Assembly: GCA_039821145.1 (NCBI GenBank)
Contig: JBCBOS010000011.1
Span: 195,266 to 259,265, forward strand
Direction: 5' to 3'
Source: JBCCSZ01 sp039821145
Lineage (GTDB): Bacteria > Bacteroidota > Bacteroidia > Chitinophagales > Saprospiraceae
Length of the DNA: 64,000 nt
The notes under the pieces were generated by a model that searched no databases, was not told where the DNA came from, and was given only the letters and a program-made list of their open reading frames with translations. Below are positions 26,933 through 36,833 of the stretch, piece after piece. Position 1 is the first letter of the stretch. Each line of letters begins with the position of its first letter. Position numbers and translations under genes: made by a program.

Positions 26933-28729
26933 TTATTGGCGTACAACGCGACCACTCAGACTGTGTTGGTCACTGTGCAAGCGGTAGAAGTAAATGCCTT
27001 TGGGCAGGGCACTCATGTCAACTGTTTGGCGATCTTTCCCCTGCAGCACCCAACGGCTTTGCAGCACCAAACGACCATCGGCAGCATACAATTCAAACTG
27101 GGTTTGGCCCTTGAGTTGGGCCATTTCCAGGTACAATTGGCCCTCTGTCGGGTTGGGAAATACTTGGAGATTGCCTTCCACCAGGGGTTCTTCCGTATCG
27201 ACCACCTGCGTATTGAGCGCCAGCTTGACTGCTTCCAATACGTCGATCCGGCCAAAGCCATAGGTGTTGTTGGGGACTTCTGTTCCAGGAGTGGTTCCAC
27301 AGACCTCGTCAGTGGTCTTGGGGACAGCCGTTTGCTCCAAAATGTCTTCGATCATGTCCACCCGTCCGGCCAGAGCAGGATTGGCTGAAATGATCAGCGC
27401 TACGGCACCTGCTACGTGTGGTCCTGCCATGCTGGTGCCACTGAACGAGCGGTATCCATCGCCTCTCACGGCCGAACGCACCCGCACACCAGGGGCACTT
27501 ACGTTGGGCTTCATGCGATTGCTGCCATCCACTGTCACAGGCCCGCGGCTGCTGAAGCTGGCGATGGTATCGTTGGAGGCAGTTGCCCCGATGGAAAAGC
27601 TGTTTTCGTAAATGGCAGAAGGCGTATTGACGGTTTCGCATCCTCCCCGGCCACTGTTGCCTGCCGACACCACCACGACCACGCCGGCTGCTTTGAGGTT
27701 GTTGATGACGGCTTCCATGGTTGCCCAGTTGGAGGAATTGCAACCTTCTAGCTCAGGACAGCCCCAGGAGTTGTTGATGACGTGCGGGGCCATATCTGGA
27801 TTGGCATTCTCGCCCTCCAGGTCGGTGGGAGCCAGGAAAAATTCGTAGCACTCGATGTAGGTGGCGGGCGTTCCATAGCCGCGTTCCATGTTGCGGCAGG
27901 CGATCCATTTGGCCTCTGGCGCTACACCGATCTGGTTTTCGCCATCTTCTCCCACAATGGTCCCCATGGTATGGGTGCCGTGGTTGTTGTCGTCGCAAGG
28001 GATTTTGACATCCAATCCACAGGGGTTCAGGCTGGGATCGGTGCTGGAATCGCCGTGCAGCGGATTGATCTCACGGATGGCATCGTGCCAGTTGTAGTTG
28101 TGATCCACAGGTCCATCATCGCTCATGCCCCGGTACTTGGACTGAAGCGAAGGGTGGGTCCAGTCGTAGCCAGTATCTTGTCCGGCGACCACGACGTTTT
28201 GGCCTCGGTAGCCCATTTCCCAAACGGAATCCGCCTTGATCATGGAGATGCCCCATTCGATGGCTGTGCCCCCTCGCAAGTCGGCGACGACCTCTTCTTC
28301 GATGGGACGGTCAAAAGAGACCTGTGGGTTGTTTTCGATGCTGGCCACCTCCTCTTGTTGAGCCAAGAGGCGGATCAAGGCAAAATTACCTTTGGCATGA
28401 ATGGCGTTGACCACGAAGAAAGAGCGATGAGGAGCCTCTTGGGCGTCCAGTAGCTGTATCAGATTTTGCTGGGAGCTTTTGGCCAGTTGTTGCAGTTGCT
28501 GGTATACATAACGGCCTTTTGCTTCCTTGTTTTTGAAGTTTTTGGCCGCCGATAGATCAGCTTGTTGGCGCAGGCGAATGAGGAAATCTACCTGCTCCTC
28601 TTGCTCCAGTCTGTCGAGCAAGGAAGTGCTGATTTTGTCTTTCCAATCATTATTGGATGGGGTTTGCCAGGCGCTCAGCAGTGTGAGGCCGAGCAGACAT
28701 GCGAATGTTGTCGCTAAAAATTTGGTCAT
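26933..28729 (-). CDS. Secreted subtilisin-like serine protease with T9SS sorting domain
   Basis: 598 residues. A signal peptide is followed by an inhibitor-type propeptide (about 25-140) and the S8 catalytic domain with Asp185 (QDTGYDWTHP), His250 (NNHGTHT), oxyanion Asn320 and Ser433 (SGTSMAGPHVAG). The last 80 residues form the type A sorting domain of the type IX secretion system, with VFPNPTEGQLYL, YAADGRLV and LPKGIYFYRL. The protein should be exported through the outer membrane and cleaved or attached at the surface. The ATG before the signal peptide was preferred to the longer open frame. Confidence 0.95.
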   Translation of the reverse strand: MTKFLATTFACLLGLTLLSAWQTPSNNDWKDKISTSLLDRLEQEEQVDFLIRLRQQADLSAAKNFKNKEAKGRYVYQQLQQLAKSSQQNLIQLLDAQEAPHRSFFVVNAIHAKGNFALIRLLAQQEEVASIENNPQVSFDRPIEEEVVADLRGGTAIEWGISMIKADSVWEMGYRGQNVVVAGQDTGYDWTHPSLQSKYRGMSDDGPVDHNYNWHDAIREINPLHGDSSTDPSLNPCGLDVKIPCDDNNHGTHTMGTIVGEDGENQIGVAPEAKWIACRNMERGYGTPATYIECYEFFLAPTDLEGENANPDMAPHVINNSWGCPELEGCNSSNWATMEAVINNLKAAGVVVVVSAGNSGRGGCETVNTPSAIYENSFSIGATASNDTIASFSSRGPVTVDGSNRMKPNVSAPGVRVRSAVRGDGYRSFSGTSMAGPHVAGAVALIISANPALAGRVDMIEDILEQTAVPKTTDEVCGTTPGTEVPNNTYGFGRIDVLEAVKLALNTQVVDTEEPLVEGNLQVFPNPTEGQLYLEMAQLKGQTQFELYAADGRLVLQSRWVLQGKDRQTVDMSALPKGIYFYRLHSDQHSLSGRVVRQ

Positions 28730-28796
28730 GACAAGTTGATTTTGTGCCGTTCGATCGGCTTTGTTCTTATTATCGTCGAGGCAATTACAAGTAACA

Positions 28797-28804
28797 CAAA
28801 AATA
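28797..28804 (-). promoter_or_regulatory. Possible -7 element for the subtilase gene
   Basis: TATTTTTG on the minus strand fits TAnnTTTG and lies about 68 bp upstream of the start codon. A TTTTG upstream is about 25 bp away, longer than the preferred spacing. Confidence 0.4.
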
Positions 28805-28907
28805 CTTTTCCACCATTGCATATTCCTGTCAAAATTTAGAAAGCATGTGACAAACCACTACTTTGGGCTTGTTTCTGAGCCTGCTTTTCCTCCTAACCCA
28901 AATTGAC

Positions 28908-29513
28908 ATGCAAAAAATCCGCCGACATTTGTCCCAAGACCCCATCCTGAAAAAAGTGATCCAGTCCATCGAATTGCCGCCCCTGCCCAAAAGTGAGGAT
29001 GTCTATTTCGATTTGCTGCGTTCCATTGCTGGTCAACAACTCTCGGTGAAGGCTGCCCAGACCATTTTCGGACGGTTTTTGGAGCTTTTCCCAAAGTCCT
29101 ATCCCGATCAAAAGCGACTGATTCGGATGGAGGAGGAGCAGTTGCGTGGGGTGGGACTGTCGAGGGCCAAGGCAGCCTATGTACGCAATGTTGCGCTCTT
29201 TTTTCAGGAAGAAAAGGTCGACAAAAAGCAATTGGATGCCATGAGCAATGAAGAGATCATCCGCTATCTCACCCAAATCAAGGGCGTCGGTCGGTGGACG
29301 GTGGAGATGATCCTGATGTTCAGCATGGACCGACCCGATGTGCTGCCATTGAGTGACTTGGGCATTCGCAACGGCATAGTGGAATTGTACCAACTAGAGG
29401 AAACAGGCAAGGCATTGCACGCCCGCTTGGAGGAAATTGCCGAGCCCTGGCGCCCCTATCGGACGACAGCTTGCCGATATGTTTGGCGATGGAAAGACGG
29501 CGGGGGATTGTGA
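28908..29513 (+). CDS. DNA-3-methyladenine glycosylase, AlkA type
   Basis: Base-excision repair enzyme that removes alkylated purines. 201 residues of the HhH-GPD superfamily: SIAGQQLSVKAA near residue 40, the helix-hairpin-helix IKGVGRWTVEMIL, and the catalytic Asp in DVLPLSDLGIRNG. No Fe-S cysteine cluster and no catalytic Lys is seen, so it is monofunctional. It is shorter than E. coli AlkA and lacks that protein's N-terminal domain. The start was set at the ATG opening MQKIRRHL. Confidence 0.92.
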   Translation: MQKIRRHLSQDPILKKVIQSIELPPLPKSEDVYFDLLRSIAGQQLSVKAAQTIFGRFLELFPKSYPDQKRLIRMEEEQLRGVGLSRAKAAYVRNVALFFQEEKVDKKQLDAMSNEEIIRYLTQIKGVGRWTVEMILMFSMDRPDVLPLSDLGIRNGIVELYQLEETGKALHARLEEIAEPWRPYRTTACRYVWRWKDGGGL

Positions 29514-29520
29514 GCAGACA

Positions 29521-30891
29521 TCAACCTGCCGCCACCAGATTTTGCTCTTCTATCCAATTGAGAAATACCTGCTCCACTTCTTCGCTGTTCCAACGGCTCT
29601 CAATCTCGTCCATGGCCAGAATTCGCTGAAACAAGGCATCTTGGACACTGGTTTCCTTCAATGCCTCCGAGTAGGGCTTGTTGCTGAAGGTGACCATGGA
29701 ATAAACGGATAGGAACTGCTCGGGAAATTTGCGTTCCAGGTGCTTTTCGATCTTTTTGCGGAGTAGGAATGGGGGATCACTGACCAAGTCGCGCATCTCG
29801 ATGAAGTTGCGTAGGGCCAAGTCGGCGATGGCATTGGCATCTGGCACCCGTTTTTTGCTGAAGGCAGGCAGGATTTGGTCCCAGTCTTCCTTGTACAAAT
29901 CACACAAATCATCCAACAGACTGCAGTCCTCGAAGCCCGAATTCATCCCCTGGCCATAGAAGGGGACAATGGCATGGGAGGCATCTCCCATGAGCAAGAC
30001 CCGTTGGCGATATTGCCAAGGAGCGCAGCGGATGGTGACCAACGAGGCAGTGGGGTTTTGGTGAAAGTCTTCCAATAAATTGGGCATCAATGGAATGGCA
30101 TCGGGAAAATACTCCTCGAAAAAGGCCATGATCTGCTCATCTGTCTTGAGATTTTCGAAGGCAACCGCTCCCTCATAGGACAAAAACAGCGTTCCGGTAA
30201 AGCTCCGGTCCTGGTTGGGCAGCCCGATGAGCATGAAGCGCCCGCGCGGCCAAATGTGCAGGGCGTTGGGGTCCATGGCAAAATCGCCAGAAGGCGTGGG
30301 AGGAATGCTCAGCTCTTTGTACCCATAATCGAGGAACTGTTGCTGAAAATTGAATCGAGGCGTTTTTTGCAAACTGTATCGAATGGCAGAATAAGCACCA
30401 TCTGTTCCAAAAATCAAGGGGGCAGTGACTTCCTTGACCTCGCCACTTCGCTTGTCTTCAAAGGTGAGGTGAAACTGCCGGGTATCCAGATCGAGGCATT
30501 TGTGTTCGAAAAAGAATTGGACGTTGTCGTATTGATCGGCAATGTTCATCAATTCGAGATTGAGCCCAGCTCTTGAGACGGAGTAGATGGATTGCCCGTC
30601 GGAGCTATAGGGCTGGAAGGCAAGGTCTCCGGAGACCTCGTGCATCTTGCGACCGTGCATGGGGATGGCGACCTTCCGAATCTTGTCTTTGATGCCCGCT
30701 TTTTCCAATGCTCTCCACCCTCGGGTGCTCATGGCCAAATTGATGGACCGCCCTCCGACGATGTCCGCCCGGCGAATGTCTCCTCTGCGTTCGTATACTT
30801 CAACGGCATAGCCGCGCTTGGCCAGCAAGATGGCCCAAAGGGTTCCAACCAATCCGGCGCCAACGACAATGGCTTTCTTCTCTTTCTTCAT
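29521..30891 (-). CDS. kmo: Kynurenine 3-monooxygenase
   Basis: FAD- and NADPH-dependent hydroxylation of L-kynurenine to 3-hydroxykynurenine, leading to NAD from tryptophan. 456 residues: the FAD-binding VGAGLVG at residues 11-17, SINLAMSTRGW characteristic of the family, MHGRKMHE, and the second FAD motif LMGDASHAIVPFYGQGMNSGFED. Length equals known bacterial KMO. It follows the PAP2-like gene by 35 bp on the same strand. Other kynurenine-pathway genes are not in the window. Confidence 0.95.
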   Translation of the reverse strand: MKKEKKAIVVGAGLVGTLWAILLAKRGYAVEVYERRGDIRRADIVGGRSINLAMSTRGWRALEKAGIKDKIRKVAIPMHGRKMHEVSGDLAFQPYSSDGQSIYSVSRAGLNLELMNIADQYDNVQFFFEHKCLDLDTRQFHLTFEDKRSGEVKEVTAPLIFGTDGAYSAIRYSLQKTPRFNFQQQFLDYGYKELSIPPTPSGDFAMDPNALHIWPRGRFMLIGLPNQDRSFTGTLFLSYEGAVAFENLKTDEQIMAFFEEYFPDAIPLMPNLLEDFHQNPTASLVTIRCAPWQYRQRVLLMGDASHAIVPFYGQGMNSGFEDCSLLDDLCDLYKEDWDQILPAFSKKRVPDANAIADLALRNFIEMRDLVSDPPFLLRKKIEKHLERKFPEQFLSVYSMVTFSNKPYSEALKETSVQDALFQRILAMDEIESRWNSEEVEQVFLNWIEEQNLVAAG

Positions 30892-30926
30892 TTTCTAAAA
30901 TTGTTGTTTTGGTAAAGCCCCAGGGA

Positions 30927-31586
30927 TCAGGTCAAAAACTGCAGGGCCAGAAATTGAGAGACCATCCCCACCAAAAAGCCTCCGTAGAGGTCTTGCAGGT
31001 TGTGGGCATTCAGGATGAGGCGCGACGTACACACGATGCCACTGGTCAAGAGCGCGATGATCAACAACAGTCCCATGCTCAACTCCAAACCGCCGAAAGG
31101 ACTTCCCGGGATGGTGAAGGAGCCGTAACTGAAAAGAGCTGTGGTGATGACGATCATGCCCACCAAACCTCCCATTCCTACGGCATGAACACTGATTTTG
31201 GAAAAGAGGTTGATGAAAAAGGCCATAAAAAGTGCAATGGTTGCTCCCAGCATGCAGTTTCTGAAGGCAACCGGGATGTCGTTGTTGTTGTAGAGGTTCC
31301 AAAACAGCCACAGATAGAATACACCAGTGGCGATGTAGGGAATGATGCGATCCTGGCGGTCTTCCAGTTGCAAATCGGGAATCAACTCCAATACTTTCAT
31401 CATGAAAACGCAGAAAGCTGGAATGAAAAAAGTGGAAACAAACACGATCAGGATCAGCAGTCGGCTGTCCCACAGTTCGTTGACTCCAAATAGATAGGGA
31501 TTGACCAACAGCAAAATGATCAGCATGTAGGTCGGGATGATCAGTGGGTGAAAGACCACGGAAAAAAGAAAAGCTAGTGGGCGCAA
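30927..31586 (-). CDS. PAP2-like integral membrane protein, TTG start
   Basis: 219 residues with six or seven transmembrane helices. The final motif SRLILNAHNLQD matches the PAP2 phosphatase signature SRx5Hx3D, but the first (KX6RP) and second (PSGH) motifs are degenerate (DRQDRIIP, ISVHAVG). A lipid phosphatase role is therefore uncertain. The start is TTG: an in-frame TGA lies 9 bp upstream and the LFSVVFHPLIIPTYM segment before the first ATG looks family-like. It is probably in an operon with kmo. Confidence 0.75.
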   Translation of the reverse strand: MRPLAFLFSVVFHPLIIPTYMLIILLLVNPYLFGVNELWDSRLLILIVFVSTFFIPAFCVFMMKVLELIPDLQLEDRQDRIIPYIATGVFYLWLFWNLYNNNDIPVAFRNCMLGATIALFMAFFINLFSKISVHAVGMGGLVGMIVITTALFSYGSFTIPGSPFGGLELSMGLLLIIALLTSGIVCTSRLILNAHNLQDLYGGFLVGMVSQFLALQFLT

Positions 31587-31612
31587 ATTATTTCAATTGT
31601 TTACTCGTCCCG

Positions 31613-31620
31613 CAAATTTA
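31613..31620 (-). promoter_or_regulatory. Possible -7 element for the PAP2-like/kmo operon
   Basis: TAAATTTG followed by CGGG on the minus strand lies 27 bp before the TTG start, a suitable distance for a short leader. A consensus -33 is not evident. Confidence 0.42.
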
Positions 31621-31666
31621 GCAATTTATGAGGAAACTTGCGCTACGTCCTGGCCTGCCTGCGCCC

Positions 31667-33337
31667 TTATTTTTTTCCTCCCTGTAGGCCCAGCATGACG
31701 GGGTCGATGTGGGTGATGCGCACCTCTACTCGTCGATTTTGGGCTCGGTTTTCCTCACTGCTGTTGTCGGTGAGGGGGCGGTTCGGGCCATAGCCTGCCG
31801 TTTCAATTCGCACGGGATTGAGTCGCTTTTTGTAGACGAGGTAGTCCTTGATGGCCAGGGCTCGTTCTTCCGAAAGTTTTTGAAGGGCCTCCTGATCGCC
31901 TTGGTTGTCAGTATGGCCCTCGATGCGTACGTACAAATGAGAGTTGTCGCTGAGGTATTTGGCCAATTTGTCCAGGGCAGGATAGGATTGTTCGAGCACT
32001 GTGGGCTTGGACTGCTGGAAAAAGATGGGGTCCACTTCTACTTGCATGCCTGGCTCCATGGGGTCTACGTAGAGGTCGTATTTGTAGGTTTTGTAAAAGA
32101 CGTGATTGCGGTCAAAGTAGAGCGATTGGCCTTTGCCGGAGGTGTAGCCAGGGGCGCTGGCCGCCAGCTCGTACTGGACGCCTTTGGGGACGATCATGTG
32201 GTAGTGGCCATCGTCGGAGACGAAGGTGTTGCGAAATTTTGATCCCAACTTTCCCGACAGGACTTTTCCCTCGACCAATTTCCCAGTTTTGGAGTTGATG
32301 ATTCGGCCCTTGATGGACACCCCAATGGGAATGGGCGGTCCCAGTTTTACTTTGAAAATGTCGCTCGTGCCATCTCGCTTGGAGGTGAAATAAAGATAGC
32401 CGCTGGACATGTCGAAGTAGGGCTGGCTCTCGTCGTAGCGGGTATTGATGGGGGAGATGAATCGCTTGGGACGGGTCCAGGAAGTCCAATCGTTGCCCTT
32501 GCGTTTCATCAGGAAAATGTCGTTGCCACCCAGGGTACCATGTCGGTTGGAAGAAAAGAAAAGGGTGGAGTTGTCGGCAGAAATGAATGGCGTCGTTTCT
32601 CTGAAGGGAGAATTGATGTGCTTGCCCATGTTGACGGGTTCGCTCCACTGATTGTCTCCCAGGTTGTAGCTGATGTAGAGGTCGGTATCGCCGTAAGAAT
32701 CTGCCCGCTTCATGGCCAGTATGATGGCACTTCCGTCATGGCTCATGGTCATGCTCACATCGGGGCCAGAATTGTGGTAGTTGTTGATTTGCAGGGGGCT
32801 TGGGAAGGTCCAACTGCCGTCGCTTTCCTGCCGAACCAAAGAAAAGCCCTTTTTCATTCCCCCTTCTTCCATGAATTGATTGATCACAATGACTTCATTG
32901 GCAGAAGGGGTGAGAGAACAGACACTATTGGGCAGAGCGTTGTTGAGTGGATAATTGGGATGGGTGATTTTGTCGAAGCGTTCTTCGCCGCGCAAGGCGA
33001 TCCAAATGTCTTGGTTGAAGCCGGAAGTTTCGGGATTGAGCACCGAGTGATTGGCCAGCTTGGAGTAGATGGAGCGCAAATAGGTCCGAAATTTTGACTG
33101 TTCCATGGACTTCGACAGATCATCGCCATTCTCAATCAAGGTTTGGCGATAGGTGTGGTAGCCAACTCTTGTGAAATAAATCCGGTTTCCATCGATGCTG
33201 ACCACCGGGGAAATCTCATCGTAATTGGAAGTATTGATCAGCTCACTGAGCTTTTCGACTTTATACTTTTGGGCAAAGGAAACGGTCTGGCAGAACAATG
33301 CAGCGGCTATAACTAGAAGAAACTTCTGTACGGTCAT
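31667..33337 (-). CDS. OmpA-family protein with PD40 beta-propeller repeats
   Basis: 556 residues. A signal peptide (about 1-22) is followed by a PD40/TolB-like propeller region (about 25-330, with repeats such as ISADNSTLFFSSNRHG and MSSGYLYFTSKRDG), then a carboxypeptidase-regulatory-like Ig domain (about 340-420). The C-terminal OmpA domain (about 440-550) holds the peptidoglycan-binding IEGHTDNQG and NRRVEVRI. The order resembles PorE-type T9SS accessory proteins without their TPR region; orthology is not claimed. The ATG before the signal peptide was chosen. Confidence 0.9.
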   Translation of the reverse strand: MTVQKFLLVIAAALFCQTVSFAQKYKVEKLSELINTSNYDEISPVVSIDGNRIYFTRVGYHTYRQTLIENGDDLSKSMEQSKFRTYLRSIYSKLANHSVLNPETSGFNQDIWIALRGEERFDKITHPNYPLNNALPNSVCSLTPSANEVIVINQFMEEGGMKKGFSLVRQESDGSWTFPSPLQINNYHNSGPDVSMTMSHDGSAIILAMKRADSYGDTDLYISYNLGDNQWSEPVNMGKHINSPFRETTPFISADNSTLFFSSNRHGTLGGNDIFLMKRKGNDWTSWTRPKRFISPINTRYDESQPYFDMSSGYLYFTSKRDGTSDIFKVKLGPPIPIGVSIKGRIINSKTGKLVEGKVLSGKLGSKFRNTFVSDDGHYHMIVPKGVQYELAASAPGYTSGKGQSLYFDRNHVFYKTYKYDLYVDPMEPGMQVEVDPIFFQQSKPTVLEQSYPALDKLAKYLSDNSHLYVRIEGHTDNQGDQEALQKLSEERALAIKDYLVYKKRLNPVRIETAGYGPNRPLTDNSSEENRAQNRRVEVRITHIDPVMLGLQGGKK

Positions 33338-33712
33338 TTGTAACAGTTGATTTTGATTTACAGAGGGCTGTGTGTAAAGGGCGTCTGTCAGAAGACTAGG
33401 TGTATCATTCGGAGAGATTCGGTCAACGTATTTTCTTGATAACATCTCAAACTGCTCCTATACAAACGGTGCTCTGAGCGGATTGTTGTACGTCGGAAAT
33501 CGGCGCTCTTTCCCCAATGCCATTACTCGTCTGAATGAATGAAGCGGTCGTTGCCTGTTAGCGGATGGCTTTACCGAATCGAATATCGTGCGAATCTAGA
33601 ACCCTACAAATATAAGCAATGCATCTTGAATGCAATAGGGGAGAAGTTGAAAAATATATATATGACGACCATTTGTTATGTTCACCTCCCATCCAATGCT
33701 TGCCGGGAGCAT
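33338..33712. other. Gene-free region upstream of the OmpA-family gene
   Basis: 375 bp with no convincing coding sequence on either strand. It holds a likely minus-strand promoter at 33607-33635; the rest would be a leader of about 260 nt before the OmpA-family start codon. Short open frames here lack any recognisable feature. Confidence 0.5.
33607..33635 (-). promoter_or_regulatory. Likely promoter of the OmpA-family gene
   Basis: Minus strand: TTG at 33635-33633, 18-bp spacer, TATATTTG at 33614-33607, close to the Bacteroidota consensus. Transcription would begin near 33600. Confidence 0.5.
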
Positions 33713-35344
33713 TCAGACAAATGGATCACAAAATGAAAAGGTTTTGCCGTCGAACAGCCCCAAATCACTCAATTTCAAGTCCGGAATCACCAGCAGGCCC
33801 ATGAAAGAAAGCGTCGTGAAGGGAGCATTGAGTTGGCATGACAAGTCCTGCTTGACAAATTGATCGATCTCCGCATATCGGCTCGCCACCTCATACCCAT
33901 CCCCATCCGACATGATGCCAGCCACGGGAAGGGGAAGAACTTTTTCCCGGTCGGCCCCTACAGCGGATATGCCTCCTTGGTGCTCAATGACCAAGTTGAC
34001 GGCCTGGGCAATGGCCTCATCCGTTGTACCAACAGCAATGATGTTGTGCGAGTCGTGGCCCACACAAGAGGCAATGGCCCCTTGCCGAAGGCCAAAGCCA
34101 TGGATGAAGGCAACTGCCGGAGGGGCTTCCTGGTAGCGATTGACAATGGCAATCTTCAATGCATCTGTTTCCACATCCGACAAGGCCAGTCCATCTGCTG
34201 AGACATTGGCAGGGAGGATCTGCCGCTCTGTGACAATCTCTCCATCCAAGGCCTTGATGGCTTGCAGAGAATCGCCTTTGGCTTTGATGGCGAAATCGGC
34301 AGCTTGTTTGGCCTGGCAGCGAAACTGATTGATGGGATGAATGGGTTGGCGTGCGATGAGACTTTTGCCTTCAGACGCCAGCTGTTGTCCGTCGATGTAG
34401 GTGGCCAGCACTTGGAAGCGTTCCGGGCTGTCCACCACGATGAAGTCGGCCGGATCGCCCAGACGAAGTTGACCGATTGGCAATTGGTAGTGTTCGATGG
34501 GATTGAGGCAAGCAGCTTGAAGGATGTCGAAGAGGTCATGGCCTTTTTGGAGCGCGCGCACAACCAATTGATTGATGTGTCCTTTGATGAGATCGTCGGG
34601 ATGTTTGTCATCTGAGCAGAACATGATCCGCTCGGGAAACTCGGCCAGCAGGGGAATGAGCACTTCAAAGTTTTTGGCAGCGCTTCCTTCCCGGATGAGA
34701 ATTTTCATCCCATGGTCGATTTTTTCGCGGGCTTCTTCGTAGGTGAAGCATTCGTGGTCTGTGCTGATGCCCGCCGCTGCATAGGCCTTGGCGGCTTCGC
34801 CCCGCAGGCCAGGTGCGTGTCCGTCGATTGGTTTGCCATACTGCTGCGCCAATTTGATCTTGGCCAGGACGTTGGCTTGCTGGTGGAGGACACCGGGGTA
34901 GTTCATCATTTCGGACAAGTAGAGAATGTCTGGCCGTTGCAGCAATTGCTCGATGCCCTCTGGACCGATTTCTGCCCCGGCGGTTTCGAAGCTCGTCGCC
35001 GGAACGCAGGAAGGCGCTCCGAAGTAAAATTTGAAAGGGACCTTTTCGCCATTCTCAATCATGAATTCTACCCCCTCGATGCCCAGCACATTGGCAATTT
35101 CGTGGGGATCGGAAACCGTGGCCACTGTGCCATGTACGACGGCCAGCCTGGCAAATTCTGAAGGAACCAGCATGGAGCTTTCTATGTGAACATGTGCATC
35201 CACAAAGCCCGGCAAAATGTATCGAGAAGGAGCTTGTTCGCTTTCTTCGATTCGACTGATGATGCCGTCTTTCCAGTAAATGGTGGCGGGATAAATTCTG
35301 CGCTGGCGAATGTCGACCAGCTGGGCAGTGAGCTGTTGTTCCAT
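33713..35344 (-). CDS. ade: Adenine deaminase
   Basis: Hydrolyses adenine to hypoxanthine and ammonia in purine salvage. 543 residues of the amidohydrolase superfamily: the metal-binding DAHVHIESSM early on, SDPHEIANVLG, IDGHAPGL, FCSDDKHPDDL, and the C-terminal Ade domain with FIHGFGLRQGAIA and the SVGHDSHN-like segment CVGHDSHNIIAVG. The ATG opening MEQQLTAQLVD matches the family start. The gene is divergent from the MscS channel. Confidence 0.94.
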   Translation of the reverse strand: MEQQLTAQLVDIRQRRIYPATIYWKDGIISRIEESEQAPSRYILPGFVDAHVHIESSMLVPSEFARLAVVHGTVATVSDPHEIANVLGIEGVEFMIENGEKVPFKFYFGAPSCVPATSFETAGAEIGPEGIEQLLQRPDILYLSEMMNYPGVLHQQANVLAKIKLAQQYGKPIDGHAPGLRGEAAKAYAAAGISTDHECFTYEEAREKIDHGMKILIREGSAAKNFEVLIPLLAEFPERIMFCSDDKHPDDLIKGHINQLVVRALQKGHDLFDILQAACLNPIEHYQLPIGQLRLGDPADFIVVDSPERFQVLATYIDGQQLASEGKSLIARQPIHPINQFRCQAKQAADFAIKAKGDSLQAIKALDGEIVTERQILPANVSADGLALSDVETDALKIAIVNRYQEAPPAVAFIHGFGLRQGAIASCVGHDSHNIIAVGTTDEAIAQAVNLVIEHQGGISAVGADREKVLPLPVAGIMSDGDGYEVASRYAEIDQFVKQDLSCQLNAPFTTLSFMGLLVIPDLKLSDLGLFDGKTFSFCDPFV

Positions 35345-35486
35345 ATGGCTGAGATGCAATTTGGGACGAAAAATAGGAAAAGCCCTCATTTTTGTGGGGA
35401 ATTGAGTGCTTTCTTTTGGAAAGCTCTGAGTATTTTCGCCCAATAGACGATCTTCCACTGAACGGTAGATCGACCAATGGCAGCCT

Positions 35487-36824
35487 ATGAATCTGGACGA
35501 CTTTTTGGACTACGAACTTTTCGAACTCTTTGGTCGGCAAATCACCAGCGGTAGATTGCTGTTGGCCCTGCTCACCATTGTGGCCACCGTGCTGCTCTAT
35601 TGGTTTTTGGTTCGGAATTGGCTGCCGCGCTACTTCAAGCGGGAAAAAGTCAAAACGGCCAACCACCGAAATGTCACCCGCGCGATTCGCTTTACCCTTT
35701 ACTTGCTGGCACTGATTGGATTGATCCTCAGTCTGGGCCTGGACATGGTGATCCACGAGACGGTCAACTACACCATCCGACTGACCAACCTGCTGGAGGC
35801 TTTGCTCATCATACAATTTGCTTATACCCTAGACTGGATCATTTCCAAAGTATTGCTGTACAATTATTACAGCCTGCGCGAACAAGACGAGACCGAGGGG
35901 CCAAAGAATGGACAAATCGATGCCACCCGCCAGCCTGCCAGCCGCTTGGTACAGGCAACGGTGTATACCTTGGCTGCCATCTTCATCATCAGCAATTTTG
36001 ACCTCGACTATCGATTGGTGGAATTGGACAGCATCACCATACGGGTATCGGGCATCGCTTATTCATTGCTCATCTTTTTGTTGGCCAGACTTTTCATCTG
36101 GGTACTTGTGAATTTGGTCTTGTTCAACTACTACCGCCGCAAGGATGTGGATACGGGTTCCCGTTATGCCTTCAACCAGCTGCTCAAATACGTGGTTTAC
36201 ATCTTTGCTGCCTTCCTCATCTTGGAGAGCGTGGGCATTCAGATGACGGTCATCTGGGGCGGGGCGGCGGCCTTGTTGGTCGGTGTGGGGCTGGGGCTTC
36301 AGCAGACATTCAACGATTTGTTATCAGGCGTTTTGTTGCTCTTTGAGCGCACGGTAGAGGTGGGAGACATGGTGCAAATAGAGGGATTGATTGGCACGGT
36401 GCGCAAGATTGGCCTGCGAACTTCTTTGGTGGAAACCAATGACAATGTAGCCGTCATCGTCCCCAATTCCAAACTCATCACGGAAAAGGTCATCAATTGG
36501 AGTCATGTGGATGACAAGGTGCGCTTTCGCATCAGCATTGGGGTGGCGTATGGCTCGGATACCAAGCTGGTGCGGGAACTGCTCACTCAAGTGGCGACGG
36601 AAAATCTTTACGTCATGGACAAACCTCGACCCACCGTCCGCTTCATCGGTTTTGGGGATTCCTCTCTGGATTTTCAGCTGCTGTTTTGGTCTCGCAATTT
36701 CATTGTCATCGAAGACATCAAGAGCGATTTGCGTTTTGCCATCGATGAGGCCTTCCGCAAGAATGGGGTAGAGATTCCTTTTCCGCAAAGAGATGTGTGG
36801 ATCAAGCAGCCCAAGCAAGAGTAG
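35487..36824 (+). CDS. Small-conductance mechanosensitive channel, MscS family
   Basis: Membrane channel that opens under membrane tension to release solutes. 445 residues: five or so transmembrane helices in the N-terminal 260 residues, including a glycine/alanine-rich pore helix (WGGAAALLVGVGLGLQQTF), then the MscS beta domain (FERTVEVGDMVQIEGLIGTV) and the alpha/beta cytosolic domain ending PFPQRDVWIKQ. The extra N-terminal helices make it longer than E. coli MscS (286 residues). Confidence 0.94.
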   Translation: MNLDDFLDYELFELFGRQITSGRLLLALLTIVATVLLYWFLVRNWLPRYFKREKVKTANHRNVTRAIRFTLYLLALIGLILSLGLDMVIHETVNYTIRLTNLLEALLIIQFAYTLDWIISKVLLYNYYSLREQDETEGPKNGQIDATRQPASRLVQATVYTLAAIFIISNFDLDYRLVELDSITIRVSGIAYSLLIFLLARLFIWVLVNLVLFNYYRRKDVDTGSRYAFNQLLKYVVYIFAAFLILESVGIQMTVIWGGAAALLVGVGLGLQQTFNDLLSGVLLLFERTVEVGDMVQIEGLIGTVRKIGLRTSLVETNDNVAVIVPNSKLITEKVINWSHVDDKVRFRISIGVAYGSDTKLVRELLTQVATENLYVMDKPRPTVRFIGFGDSSLDFQLLFWSRNFIVIEDIKSDLRFAIDEAFRKNGVEIPFPQRDVWIKQPKQE

Positions 36825-36833
36825 GTGCATTTT

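Noticed and set aside
33539..33863. Short plus-strand frames in the OmpA upstream region
   Set aside because: No recognisable domain, start context or promoter in the right direction.
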